Both the position numbers and the translations under genes were made by a program. From assembly GCA_017429165.1 (NCBI GenBank), contig JAFRPL010000036.1:75848-139847 (forward strand): 64,000 bases of DNA, given 5' to 3'. The first letter of the stretch is position 1; the number at the start of each line of letters is the position of its first letter. This stretch comes from Clostridia bacterium (GTDB lineage Bacteria > Bacillota > Clostridia > Oscillospirales > CAG-382). A model generated the notes under the pieces. That model had not been told where the DNA came from. It searched no databases and worked only from the letters and a program-made list of their open reading frames with translations. Positions 45,236-53,125 of the stretch are shown one piece after another.

Positions 45236-45265
45236 ATTATAACATAACGGCTCGGCGGATGTCAA
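45236..45265 (-). promoter_or_regulatory. Purine operon promoter
   Basis: On the minus strand: TTGACA (45260-45265), an 18-base spacer and TATAAT (45236-45241), just upstream of the riboswitch. Confidence 0.85.
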
Positions 45266-45380
45266 GATTTATCGTACTGATATTTTGCCGAATTTTGCAA
45301 TAATTTGCGTTCCGGCGTTGTTATTTCTACCATATATTGTATCAGAACGGCACTGTGATCGGTTTGTTTACAAAAAGACA

Positions 45381-45409
45381 TTGAATAAAAGACAAATATA
45401 TGGTATTAT
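45381..45409 (+). promoter_or_regulatory. Promoter of the CCA-adding enzyme gene
   Basis: TTGAAT (45381-45386), a 17-base spacer and TATTAT (45404-45409), divergent from the purine operon promoter. Confidence 0.7.
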
Positions 45410-45432
45410 GTTCAAAAGAAAGGACAACGCCA

Positions 45433-46776
45433 ATGGATCTTATGAGGGTGATGCCGCGCGGCGCGGCGGAAATCATAAACAAACTTGAATCCGAAGGTCA
45501 CTGCGCGTATACAGTCGGCGGATGCGTAAGAGACGCTCTGATGAATGCTGCGCCTAACGACTGGGATATCTGCACGTCGGCGCTTCCCGGGCAGATAATC
45601 AACTGTTTCGGCGAAAACTCGGTTATCAAAACGGGCGTCAAGCACGGAACGGTCACGGTCAGGGCCGAAGACGGCTTGTACGAAGTCACCACTTTCAGAG
45701 TAGACGGCGTATACAAAGACAACCGACGACCCGAAAGCGTGGAATTCGTTTCCGATATCCGCACGGATCTTTCGAGACGGGACTTCACCGTGAACGCGAT
45801 GGCGTATAACGCGCGTGAAGGTCTCGTCGATCCGTTCGGCGGCAGGGAAGATATAAAGAAAGGCGTAATCGCCTGCGTTGGCAGTCCAGAGCGCCGTTTT
45901 TGCGAAGACGCTCTGCGCATTATGCGCGCGCTCAGATTCGCTTCCGTCCTGGGTTTCAGTATAGAACGCGGTACGGCGGACGCGATCCATGATTTGAAAC
46001 ATCTGCTTGAGAATATAGCCAAAGAAAGGATACGCGACGAACTGCTCAAAACCTGCGGAGGCAAAAACGCGTACGCGGTGCTCGAGGAATACCGTGACGT
46101 GATCACCGAAATAATCCCCGAACTTGCGCCTTGCGTCGGTTTCGAACAGCATAACCGCTATCACCGCTACGACGTTTACGGACATATAATCCATGCGGTG
46201 GCAAACTACAGCGGCGGCGACGACGCCGTTACTGCTGCGCTCCTGCTGCACGACATCGAAAAGCCGGCGTGCTTTGTGCTCGGCTCCGACGGGGTGGGAC
46301 ATTGTTCCGGACACGCTGAAAAGAGCTCCGAAACCGCAAAAGCCGTGTATACACGGCTCAGGTTTCCCCGCGCGCTCAAAGAAAGCGCCGCGGAGCTCAT
46401 AAAATACCACGACGCGATAATAGAACCGAACAAAAACAGCGTAAAAAAATGGATGCGCATGCTAGGTCGCAAACAGTTTCTGCGTCTTATAGATATGAAA
46501 CGCGCGGATATGATGGCACAGGCGGATATCGATAACGCAAAACGTTCGGCGTTTCTTGACCGGCTGCGCGCCATAGCCGAAGAAACGACTTCGTCCGGCG
46601 AATGTTATACGCTGGGGCAGCTCGCGCTAAAAGGCGGCGACCTTTATTCGTCCGGCGTAAAAGAAACGGATATCGGCGCCGCGCTCGAAAAGGCGCTCGA
46701 CGCCGTCGTCGACGAAAAAGTTCCCAACGAAAGAACCGCGCTTTTAGAATACCTGCGCCTTACAAACGTGATATAA
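45433..46776 (+). CDS. cca: CCA tRNA nucleotidyltransferase (class II, with HD domain)
   Basis: Adds or repairs the 3' CCA of tRNA; poly(A) polymerase relatives cannot be excluded. It has 447 residues from the ATG at 45433 with AAAGGAC upstream. The nucleotidyltransferase part shows YTVGGCVRDAL and the catalytic DWDICTSA, and RRDFTVNAMAYN follows. The C-terminal HD domain has LLHDIEKPAC, where the usual HDIGKP has Glu for Gly, and HCSGHAEKS. Monocistronic, convergent with the lipoprotein gene. Confidence 0.88.
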   Translation: MDLMRVMPRGAAEIINKLESEGHCAYTVGGCVRDALMNAAPNDWDICTSALPGQIINCFGENSVIKTGVKHGTVTVRAEDGLYEVTTFRVDGVYKDNRRPESVEFVSDIRTDLSRRDFTVNAMAYNAREGLVDPFGGREDIKKGVIACVGSPERRFCEDALRIMRALRFASVLGFSIERGTADAIHDLKHLLENIAKERIRDELLKTCGGKNAYAVLEEYRDVITEIIPELAPCVGFEQHNRYHRYDVYGHIIHAVANYSGGDDAVTAALLLHDIEKPACFVLGSDGVGHCSGHAEKSSETAKAVYTRLRFPRALKESAAELIKYHDAIIEPNKNSVKKWMRMLGRKQFLRLIDMKRADMMAQADIDNAKRSAFLDRLRAIAEETTSSGECYTLGQLALKGGDLYSSGVKETDIGAALEKALDAVVDEKVPNERTALLEYLRLTNVI

Positions 46777-46781
46777 AAGAA

Positions 46782-46813
46782 ATCGCACCGCTTTGCGCGG
46801 TGCGATCCGTTTT
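46782..46813. terminator. Shared terminator between cca and the lipoprotein gene
   Basis: Stem ATCGCACCGC/GCGGTGCGAT with a 5-base loop, followed by CCGTTTTATT on the plus strand; A-rich bases on the left give TTTCTTTTA on the minus strand. Confidence 0.85.
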
Positions 46814-47345
46814 ATTCCAAAGCGACTGTCTGCAATATGCTTTCGAACTCTTCTTTGCCTGAAATGTCGGTGAGACAGTAAGTGACGGTAACGACGTTTT
46901 CTCCCGCCTGAACGTTGAGCTGTTTTATATACAGTGTCACGCCGTCGATCTCGGGTTCAAAAGTGTAAGCTATCGCTTTTAAGCCGTTGACTTCCGTTTT
47001 TTCGTAACTTGAAAAAAATTCAAAATCAAATTCGGTCTGCAAAGCGGCGGTCATATTCTTCTGCGTGAAATCGTCGAGCGACCCCGCGGCGGAAACCACG
47101 GTGATGTTATCCTTGCCTTCGGGCGTTACGATCATGACCGTTTCTCCCTGAGTGACGGCATAATCCTGAGGCACGGCGAGCTTTATGCCGTGCGCTTTGA
47201 CCTCGACCGTAACAGGTACCGCAGACACGTCTTCGGAAATGCCCTCAGACACCGGATCGGAAACGTCGCCGTCGTTATTCCCGCAAGCCGTAAAGAACAG
47301 GAAAACCATAAGTATAAAAGCTATAAACAAACTGATCCTTTTCAT
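46812..47345 (-). CDS. Lipoprotein of unknown function
   Basis: A 177-residue secreted protein. It has a lipoprotein signal peptide ending FFTAC with the Cys at residue 21, then an acidic Ser/Asp/Glu linker, then a domain of alternating strands (IKLAVPQDYAVTQGE, ITVVSAAGSLDDF, GLKAIAYTFEPEIDG, VVTVTYCLTDISGKEEFESI). The pattern recalls DcrB/PsbP-like folds that end in an 'E-F-x-x-I/L-x-T-V' helix; that is only a suggestion. It is 15 bases after the polysaccharide deacetylase gene and probably cotranscribed with it. Confidence 0.7.
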   Translation of the reverse strand: MKRISLFIAFILMVFLFFTACGNNDGDVSDPVSEGISEDVSAVPVTVEVKAHGIKLAVPQDYAVTQGETVMIVTPEGKDNITVVSAAGSLDDFTQKNMTAALQTEFDFEFFSSYEKTEVNGLKAIAYTFEPEIDGVTLYIKQLNVQAGENVVTVTYCLTDISGKEEFESILQTVALE

Positions 47346-47360
47346 AATACCTCCGTACGT

Positions 47361-48044
47361 TCAGACGCCGAGCAGCGCCTGCGCATTGCTGCAATAATAG
47401 ATATCGTCTTTTCCGGCAAGCATCCGGCAAAGCTTTTCAAGACGGTCCCAATTGTTCTGCGCGTCGTATTCGTAGCTGTGTCCCCAGATATAGAATACCT
47501 GCGGCTTTTCGGTCTTCAACGAAATAAACTCTTCAGCCAGTTCAAAGATCTTTTCGTCGTTGTGATGGCATGTCGGCCCGTACGATATAAGATCGTCGGG
47601 AATGTCAAAGGAATGCGTAGACTCCACCGTGCGCGAGTACTTTATCCCGCATTCGGCGACGAGTTTTTTTACGCGGTCGTCGTAATAGCCGATAGGATAA
47701 GCCATACCGCAGACGGTGCGCCCGAACATCCTTTCAAGGTTCGCCTTATCGGCAAGTATCTCGTTTTTTACGGTGTCGTCGTCCTGTGCCGTAAGGTCGG
47801 GATGCGTAAGGCAATGGACCGCTATCTCGTGCCCGTCGTAAAGATCGCCTATTTCGTCCACGTTCATACGCATCGCTCTGAAACCCATATAATCCCAGTT
47901 GTTGGCGTGCGTCATAATGCCTGAATTCAAGTTGAACGTGCATTTCATTCCATATTCGTTAAGTATCTTGACCAGCTTTTTATCCGAAACTATGCCGTCG
48001 TCGTACGAAAAAGTCAATGCTTTTGTTTTTCCGCCGGGGAACAT
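47361..48044 (-). CDS. Polysaccharide deacetylase family protein
   Basis: NodB-type carbohydrate esterase. Metal-site Asp pair is in LTFSYDDGIVSD, the two His in EIAVHCLTHPDL, and MAYPIGYYDDRV matches motif 3; IWGHSYEYD is the C-terminal His motif. No signal peptide is visible, so it may be cytoplasmic. The promoter's -10 box (48076-48081) overlaps an earlier in-frame ATG at 48077, so transcripts from it would miss that ATG; I therefore chose the ATG at 48044 (227 residues), with GAGGCGG upstream. The 48077 ATG has a better ribosome site and remains possible. Confidence 0.82.
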   Translation of the reverse strand: MFPGGKTKALTFSYDDGIVSDKKLVKILNEYGMKCTFNLNSGIMTHANNWDYMGFRAMRMNVDEIGDLYDGHEIAVHCLTHPDLTAQDDDTVKNEILADKANLERMFGRTVCGMAYPIGYYDDRVKKLVAECGIKYSRTVESTHSFDIPDDLISYGPTCHHNDEKIFELAEEFISLKTEKPQVFYIWGHSYEYDAQNNWDRLEKLCRMLAGKDDIYYCSNAQALLGV

Positions 48045-48075
48045 AATACCGCCTCGCTTATGCTTTCTTGAGTGC

Positions 48076-48105
48076 ATTTTACCACCCTCCGTGCGGATTT
48101 GTCAA
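48076..48105 (-). promoter_or_regulatory. Promoter of the deacetylase-lipoprotein operon
   Basis: On the minus strand: TTGACA (48100-48105), an 18-base spacer and TAAAAT (48076-48081). Confidence 0.6.
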
Positions 48106-48144
48106 GTGCAAAAGTGAAAAACCGCTGCGTGGCGCGCACGGCAC

Positions 48145-48173
48145 TTGACTTTTTACTTACCGTATGCTATTAT
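48145..48173 (+). promoter_or_regulatory. Promoter of the small CxxC protein gene
   Basis: TTGACT (48145-48150), a 17-base spacer and TATTAT (48168-48173), about 33 bases before the proposed TTG start. Confidence 0.75.
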
Positions 48174-48206
48174 TCATACAGATTTTGCAAAAGGAAGTGT
48201 TGTTCT

Positions 48207-48515
48207 TTGGGCAAAGACGGATCCGGCAAAAACTCGGAAGGATGGCTGCCCGAAAATGCCGACTGGTGCGAACCGTGGAACAAAGACTGGCAGAGCTTCA
48301 GGCGGGAGGGTTTTCTCGTCAAAAAAACGCTTGTCCGCAAGAAGCTGAACGAATACGAGACAACGGACTACGTTCCCGCACAATGCGTGTTCTGCTATAC
48401 CTGTCTGCGTAAACGCGACGTCGGGTATTTCGAGCCTTCGGCGAAAGTGTGGGTTTGTCCCAAATGCTACGAGGATTTCAAAAAGTATTTCGACTGGAAA
48501 GCGATCGAACTGTAA
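48207..48515 (+). CDS. Small Cys-rich protein, function unknown
   Basis: A 102-residue soluble protein, probably starting at TTG (48207), with AAGGAAG about 9 bases upstream and a promoter at 48145-48173. Longer in-frame openings would begin before that promoter. The N-terminal half is rich in Trp and charged residues. The C-terminal half has CVFCYTC and WVCPKCYEDF, enough Cys for one zinc ribbon. I do not recognise the family. Confidence 0.65.
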   Translation: MGKDGSGKNSEGWLPENADWCEPWNKDWQSFRREGFLVKKTLVRKKLNEYETTDYVPAQCVFCYTCLRKRDVGYFEPSAKVWVCPKCYEDFKKYFDWKAIEL

Positions 48516-48576
48516 AGCCATAACGCGCAATCATGACGCCGGACCGTGCAGTATAATACAGTCAAGAAGAAAACTC

Positions 48577-48605
48577 TTGACAAATCCGTTTTGTTGTGGT
48601 AAATA
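48577..48605 (+). promoter_or_regulatory. thrS promoter
   Basis: TTGACA (48577-48582), a 17-base spacer and TAAATA (48600-48605). It places the transcript start near 48612, only about 15 bases before the first recognisable T-box element. Confidence 0.7.
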
Positions 48606-48611
48606 ATAATA

Positions 48612-48832
48612 CAAAGCTATGAAGGAAAGAGTAACCGATATACACCTTTTCAGAGAGAGAAGCGTCATGCTGCGAGCTTCTTAAGAGCGTTTTCGGCGAA
48701 GACCGCTCCGGAGCCGTATGCGACGAGCATTACCGTGAACCTGCGTAAAAGGGAAACGAGTTAAAAATCAAGGTGGGACCGTGCGCAATGCACCCTTGAG
48801 CTTTTTCGATGCAAAAAGTTCAAGGGCTTTTA
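48612..48832 (+). promoter_or_regulatory. T-box leader of thrS
   Basis: Elements in order: a short hairpin GGAAAG...CTTTTC with an AGTA motif (48624-48650) and Thr codons ACA/ACC on its 3' side (48642-48646) as possible specifier; AGAGAG (48652 on) leading into a hairpin with GCTGCGAGC; then AAGGTGGGACCGTG (48770-48783), the T-box sequence. AAGGTG pairs with CACCCTT as the antiterminator. Uncharged tRNA-Thr would stabilise it and allow thrS transcription. The Stem I region is unusually short. Confidence 0.85.
48793..48832 (+). terminator. T-box terminator of thrS
   Basis: CCCTTGAGCTTTTT pairs with AAAAAGTTCAAGGG and CTTTTATTTT follows. The left arm shares CCCTT with the antiterminator, as in T-box switches. 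Confidence 0.9.
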
Positions 48833-48871
48833 TTTTGAATTAAAAAAACATATATTCACCGGAGGTAAACC

Positions 48872-50656
48872 ATGAAAATCATCACGCACGAAGGAAATAT
48901 TGAAGAACATTCCTTTGAAGAAGAAATCGGCAGGAATTCGCTGAGACACACCTGCTCGCACATACTCGCGCAGGCAGTCAAGCGTCTGTTTCCGGAAACA
49001 AAACTCGCAATAGGACCTTCCATAAAAGACGGTTTCTATTACGATTTCGACCGCGACCACCCGTTCACTCCCGACGAGCTTGAACAGCTGGAAGCGGAAA
49101 TGAAAAAAATAGTTAAAGAAAACCTCAAGCTCGAACGGTTCACGCTCCCGCGCAATGAAGCGATAAAGCTTATGGAAGAACGTGAAGAGCCATATAAAAT
49201 AGAACTTATCAACGATATTCCGGAAGGCGAAGAACTTTCCTTCTACCGCCAGGGAGAATTCGTGGATCTGTGCGCCGGCCCTCACGTAACTTACACTTCT
49301 GCGGTTAAAGCGTTCAAACTCACTTCGGTAGCCGGCGCGTACTGGCGCGGCAGCGAAAAAAACAAGATGCTGACCCGTATATACGGCAGCGCTTTTGCTT
49401 CCAAACAGGAACTCGATGAATACCTGACGCGTCTGGAAGAGGCGAAAAAACGCGACCACCGCAAGCTCGGCAAAGAGTTGCAGCTGTTTATGGTAGACGA
49501 TCTTGTGGGTAAGGGCATGCCTATGTTCCTGCCTAAAGGTTACACCGTATGGCGCATTCTCGAAAACTATATCCGCGACAAAGAAATAGAACTCGGTTAC
49601 CAGCATGTTCTGACTCCATGCGTCGGTACTGTACAGCTTTATAAGACGTCCGGTCATTGGGATCATTATAAAGACAATATGTTCCCGGCTATGCAGGTAG
49701 ACGACGAGACTTACGTGCTCAGACCGATGAATTGCCCGCATCACATGCGTATTTACGCTTCTCAACCGCATTCTTACCGCAACCTGCCCATACGTATCGG
49801 CGAGATCGCGCACGATTTCAGATACGAAGCTTCCGGCGTGCTCAAAGGGATAGAGCGCGGCAGGCATTTCTGCCAGAACGACGCTCACCTTTTCGTAACG
49901 CCCGAACAGATCAAAGACGAATTCGCACGCGTTGTAGATCTTATATTCGAAACTTATAAAGATTTCGGTATTACGAATTACCGCTGCGTGCTTTCGCTGC
50001 GCGACCCTGCGGATAAAGTCAAGTACCACGACGACGACGAGATGTGGAACACCGCTGAAAACGCCCTTCGCGACGTCATGAATGAGCTCGGACTCGAATA
50101 TACCGAAGAAATAGGCGAAGCCGCTTTCTACGGCCCTAAACTTGACGTAAACGTCAAGCCCGCGGTAGGCGCCGAATACACTCTTTCTACCTGCCAGCTG
50201 GATTTTTGCCTTCCCGCAAAATTCAATCTGACTTACACCGATAAGGATAACGTCGAACGCACTCCGGTCGTGATCCACCGCGCAATCCTCGGCTCGCTCG
50301 ACAGATTCATGGCGTATCTGATCGAAGAGACCATGGGCAAGTTCCCGACATGGCTTGCGCCGGTCCAAGTCAAACTTTTACCTATTACCGACAGAAACAA
50401 CGCATACACCGACAGAATCGAAGAGCTGCTCAAATCAAAAGGAATACGCGTCGAAACCGACAAGCGTCAGGAAAAGACCGGCTACAAAATACGCGAAGCT
50501 CAGCTGATGAAGATCCCGTATATGCTCGTAATCGGCGACAAAGAGCAGGAAGACGGCACCGTGGCGGTAAGACGCCGCGACGGCACCGCGACCGAGGTTA
50601 TGAAAGCCGAAGATTTCGCAGAAATGATCGTAAAAGAAATAAAAGACAGAGCATAA
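48872..50656 (+). CDS. thrS: Threonyl-tRNA synthetase (no TGS domain)
   Basis: Charges tRNA-Thr. The 594 residues start almost directly with the editing domain: its zinc-like motif HTCSH (His26/His30) and CAGPH near residue 135 are kept, so mischarged Ser-tRNA can be cleared. The N-terminal TGS domain of about 60 residues found in E. coli ThrRS is missing. The catalytic core has RPMNCPHHM (zinc Cys) and the C-terminal anticodon domain LAPVQVKLLPI. The ATG at 48872 follows GGAGG by 6 bases. Confidence 0.96.
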   Translation: MKIITHEGNIEEHSFEEEIGRNSLRHTCSHILAQAVKRLFPETKLAIGPSIKDGFYYDFDRDHPFTPDELEQLEAEMKKIVKENLKLERFTLPRNEAIKLMEEREEPYKIELINDIPEGEELSFYRQGEFVDLCAGPHVTYTSAVKAFKLTSVAGAYWRGSEKNKMLTRIYGSAFASKQELDEYLTRLEEAKKRDHRKLGKELQLFMVDDLVGKGMPMFLPKGYTVWRILENYIRDKEIELGYQHVLTPCVGTVQLYKTSGHWDHYKDNMFPAMQVDDETYVLRPMNCPHHMRIYASQPHSYRNLPIRIGEIAHDFRYEASGVLKGIERGRHFCQNDAHLFVTPEQIKDEFARVVDLIFETYKDFGITNYRCVLSLRDPADKVKYHDDDEMWNTAENALRDVMNELGLEYTEEIGEAAFYGPKLDVNVKPAVGAEYTLSTCQLDFCLPAKFNLTYTDKDNVERTPVVIHRAILGSLDRFMAYLIEETMGKFPTWLAPVQVKLLPITDRNNAYTDRIEELLKSKGIRVETDKRQEKTGYKIREAQLMKIPYMLVIGDKEQEDGTVAVRRRDGTATEVMKAEDFAEMIVKEIKDRA

Positions 50657-50665
50657 ATAGTTCCG

Positions 50666-50705
50666 TAAAGCGCGGGCAGGGAAAAGACCTGCCCGCGCTT
50701 TTTTT
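50666..50705 (+). terminator. Terminator after thrS
   Basis: Perfect stem AAGCGCGGGCAGG/CCTGCCCGCGCTT with a 7-base loop and a run of seven T. Confidence 0.93.
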
Positions 50706-50713
50706 GCTCTGAA

Positions 50714-50741
50714 TTGTCAACTAAAATTTTAATAATAATAT
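50714..50741 (+). promoter_or_regulatory. Possible bioY promoter
   Basis: TTGTCA (50714-50719), a 16-base spacer and TAATAT (50736-50741). The AT-rich block TTGTCAAC resembles half of a BirA operator, but the second half is not seen. Confidence 0.5.
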
Positions 50742-50800
50742 AGATTCCTCGCCGCTTACGGTTTTATAATCCGCTATGGCAATAATAAATCGAGGCGCTT

Positions 50801-51349
50801 ATGAAAAGAAAAAACAAGATAATAATACTTACGCTCACAGCTATGTTCACCGCCGTTATCGCCATGCTGTCGCAAATAAGCATTCCGATGCCCGCAGGCG
50901 TTCCGCTTACGCTGCAGACTTTCGCCATAGCGTTGTGCGGATATACGCTCGGAAAAAAATACGCCGCGATCTCGGTCGTCGCATACCTTTTCCTGGGGCT
51001 TATCGGAGTCCCGGTGTTTACCGGGTTCAAAGGCGGCCCCGGCGTGTTCGCGAGCTATACCGGCGGATTTCTTATAGGATTTGTTTTTATGGCTTTCATA
51101 TGCGGGATATTCGCCGGGAAAGGAAAACGCGTTATGGCGCTGATACTCGGCGCGCCGGCGCTGATAGCGTGCCACCTGCCCGGCGTGATATGGTTTTCGC
51201 ATATCACAGGAACGGATATCCTTACGTCGTTCCTCACCGTATCGCTGCCGTTCTTATTAAAAGACGCCGCTTCGGTGTGCCTTGCATGGGCGATCGGCGG
51301 CAGCCTTAACGAGCTTATATGCGAAAAAATGAACGTTTCGTTGCGATAA
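50801..51349 (+). CDS. bioY: Biotin transporter substrate-binding protein BioY
   Basis: S component of a biotin ECF transporter, in the membrane. The 182 residues have six hydrophobic segments and family marks: IPMPAGVPLTLQTFAIAL, YLFLGLIGVPVFTGFKGG and YTGGFLIGF. No bioM/bioN or ecfA/T is in the window, so it must use shared energising modules or act alone. An AGG-containing site (AATCGAGGCG) precedes the ATG at 50801. Confidence 0.94.
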   Translation: MKRKNKIIILTLTAMFTAVIAMLSQISIPMPAGVPLTLQTFAIALCGYTLGKKYAAISVVAYLFLGLIGVPVFTGFKGGPGVFASYTGGFLIGFVFMAFICGIFAGKGKRVMALILGAPALIACHLPGVIWFSHITGTDILTSFLTVSLPFLLKDAASVCLAWAIGGSLNELICEKMNVSLR

Positions 51350-51359
51350 CGTTATTTTT
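51332..51359 (+). terminator. Possible weak terminator after bioY
   Basis: AACGTT (51332-51337) pairs with AACGTT (51348-51353) across the stop codon, followed by ATTTTTC. The stem is only 6 bp. Confidence 0.4.
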
Positions 51360-51370
51360 CGCATAATTAC

Positions 51371-51399
51371 TTGCTTTTTCGCGCGTTGTTTGATATAAT
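51371..51399 (+). promoter_or_regulatory. Promoter of the CapA-like lipoprotein gene
   Basis: TTGCTT (51371-51376), a 17-base spacer and TATAAT (51394-51399). Confidence 0.75.
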
Positions 51400-51435
51400 G
51401 ACCGGGCAGGAAATACTTTGCTGAAAGGTAAGCCC

Positions 51436-53070
51436 ATGAAAATCAAGATTATCTTAACGGCGGCCGCGCTGTTAACGGCGCTGCTGCTCGCATATACGCT
51501 CGCTTCGTGCGGGCCCGGCGAACACGACCACATTTATGAGCTTGCTCGTACCGAAAACGCCACGTGTTCCGAAAACGGCGCCAACGTCTACCGCTGCACG
51601 GTCTGCGGCGAGGAAAGCCGCGAGATCACCGAAACGCTGCCACACATATACAGCCGGATGATATACGATCCTACCTGTACCGAAGAAGGGTATATACTCT
51701 ATACCTGCGATATCTGCGGCCATACCGAAAAAGAGCCGATCCCGGCGCTGGGACACGAATACGGCGAAACGTCCGTCATCGTGACTCCCACCGAAGAAAA
51801 CACCGGCATAGGCAAACACGTCTGCTCGCGTTGCGGGCACACCGAACAGTTCGTTATGGAAAAGCTTCCGCATACGCACGTATATAACGTTGCGGAAGTT
51901 CCCGGCACCTGCCTTGAATACCCCAAAACGGTATACACCTGCGAAAAATGCGGCTATTCATACGAAGAAGTTTCGCCCGAACCCGGCCCGCATACGTACG
52001 GCATGTGGGAAGAGACCGTAAAGCCCACGCTCACGTCGGAGGGCGAATCCAAACGCAAATGTGCGCTCTGCGGCGCCGAAGAGACGCGCGCCGTGGCAAA
52101 GCTGAGTTTTGAAGTCCCCGATGAAACGCCCGTTACGGGCATAGAAAACCACATAGACACACACGTAGTGATGTCGTTCGTGGGCGACTGCATGCTCGCT
52201 TCTGAGCGCGACAGGGACACAACCAACGCTTTCAAGTATTACGCAAAGGAAAAAGACCCCGAGTATTTCTTTGAAAAAGTGAAGGATTATTTCGGCACGG
52301 ACGATTTTACCGTAGTCAATCTTGAAAACGTGCTTACCGATAAGAAACTGACCGAGATCCCAAAATCCGGCTCCAAGGTCTACTGGTATAGAGGGCCGAC
52401 TTCTAACGCCGGCATCCTCACACACGGCAGCGTCGAAGGCGTTACTTTTGCCAACAACCACGCCAACGATTACGGTAGACAAGGGTATCTCGATACTATC
52501 GAAGCGATCGAAAACGCCGGATTGAACTACGGCGTGAACGGCAGGATATCGTATTACACCAAAGACGGTTTCCGCGTTGCGGTGATCTGCTGCACGCTGT
52601 ACGGTTCGTATCAGACCGACGACGTCATAGAAAGCGTGGAAGAAGCGTCCGCGCGTTCGGATTATCAGGTCGTCTATTTCCACGGCGGCGAAATGTATTC
52701 CTACGCGCCTGAATCGTGGATGGTCAAGGCGGTGCATGCCATAGTGGACGCGGGCGCCGACTGCGTGCTGGGCGCGCATCCTCACGTCCTACGCCCGTAC
52801 GAGTACTATAATGGCGCGCATATTGTCTATTCGCTCGGCAATTTCTGCTACGGCGGAAAGAACTATCCCATAAACGCCACGCTCATTTTCCAACTCGATC
52901 TCGAAGTGACAGACGGAAAACTCGCGAGCGTCACGCCTGTATTCATTCCGTGCTACGTCTATACCGGCAAAATGAACAACTATCAACCGGCGGTGATGCC
53001 CGAAGGCAAAGACAAACAGCAGGTGCTGGATTTCCTCGAAGGTAAAGTCAAGCTGCCTTATATTGAATGA
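51436..53070 (+). CDS. CapA-like lipoprotein with zinc-ribbon-like repeats
   Basis: A 544-residue surface lipoprotein from the ATG at 51436 (AAAGGT upstream). The signal peptide ends in a lipobox LASC with the Cys near residue 25. Residues about 30-225 hold five repeats of the form TC-x3-G-x3-Y-x-C-x2-CG, mostly opening with H-x-Y. The C-terminal part (from about 245) is a CapA/PgsA-type domain: SFVGDCMLASERD, TFANNHANDYG, VYFHGGEMYS and LGAHPHVLRPYEYYNG, a metallophosphoesterase-like fold linked to polyglutamate capsule and cell-surface work. The role of the repeats is unknown. Confidence 0.85.
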   Translation: MKIKIILTAAALLTALLLAYTLASCGPGEHDHIYELARTENATCSENGANVYRCTVCGEESREITETLPHIYSRMIYDPTCTEEGYILYTCDICGHTEKEPIPALGHEYGETSVIVTPTEENTGIGKHVCSRCGHTEQFVMEKLPHTHVYNVAEVPGTCLEYPKTVYTCEKCGYSYEEVSPEPGPHTYGMWEETVKPTLTSEGESKRKCALCGAEETRAVAKLSFEVPDETPVTGIENHIDTHVVMSFVGDCMLASERDRDTTNAFKYYAKEKDPEYFFEKVKDYFGTDDFTVVNLENVLTDKKLTEIPKSGSKVYWYRGPTSNAGILTHGSVEGVTFANNHANDYGRQGYLDTIEAIENAGLNYGVNGRISYYTKDGFRVAVICCTLYGSYQTDDVIESVEEASARSDYQVVYFHGGEMYSYAPESWMVKAVHAIVDAGADCVLGAHPHVLRPYEYYNGAHIVYSLGNFCYGGKNYPINATLIFQLDLEVTDGKLASVTPVFIPCYVYTGKMNNYQPAVMPEGKDKQQVLDFLEGKVKLPYIE

Positions 53071-53084
53071 TCAGACAAAAAGTT

Positions 53085-53116
53085 TCGGGGACCGGATTTC
53101 CGGTCCCCGATTCTTG
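53085..53116. terminator. Shared terminator between the CapA-like and symporter genes
   Basis: Stem CGGGGACCGG/CCGGTCCCCG with a 4-base loop, followed by ATTCTTGTTATT on the plus strand and AAACTTTTTGT on the minus strand. Confidence 0.88.
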
Positions 53117-53125
53117 TTATTCAAC

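Noticed and set aside
48516..48582. Hairpin GTCAAGA/TCTTGAC as a terminator before the thrS promoter
   Set aside because: The stem is 7 bp and is followed by AAATCC, not a T-run; its right arm is the thrS -35 region.
50714..50741. BirA operator upstream of bioY
   Set aside because: Only one half-site-like TTGTCAAC is present; the matching inverted half at the expected spacing is absent.
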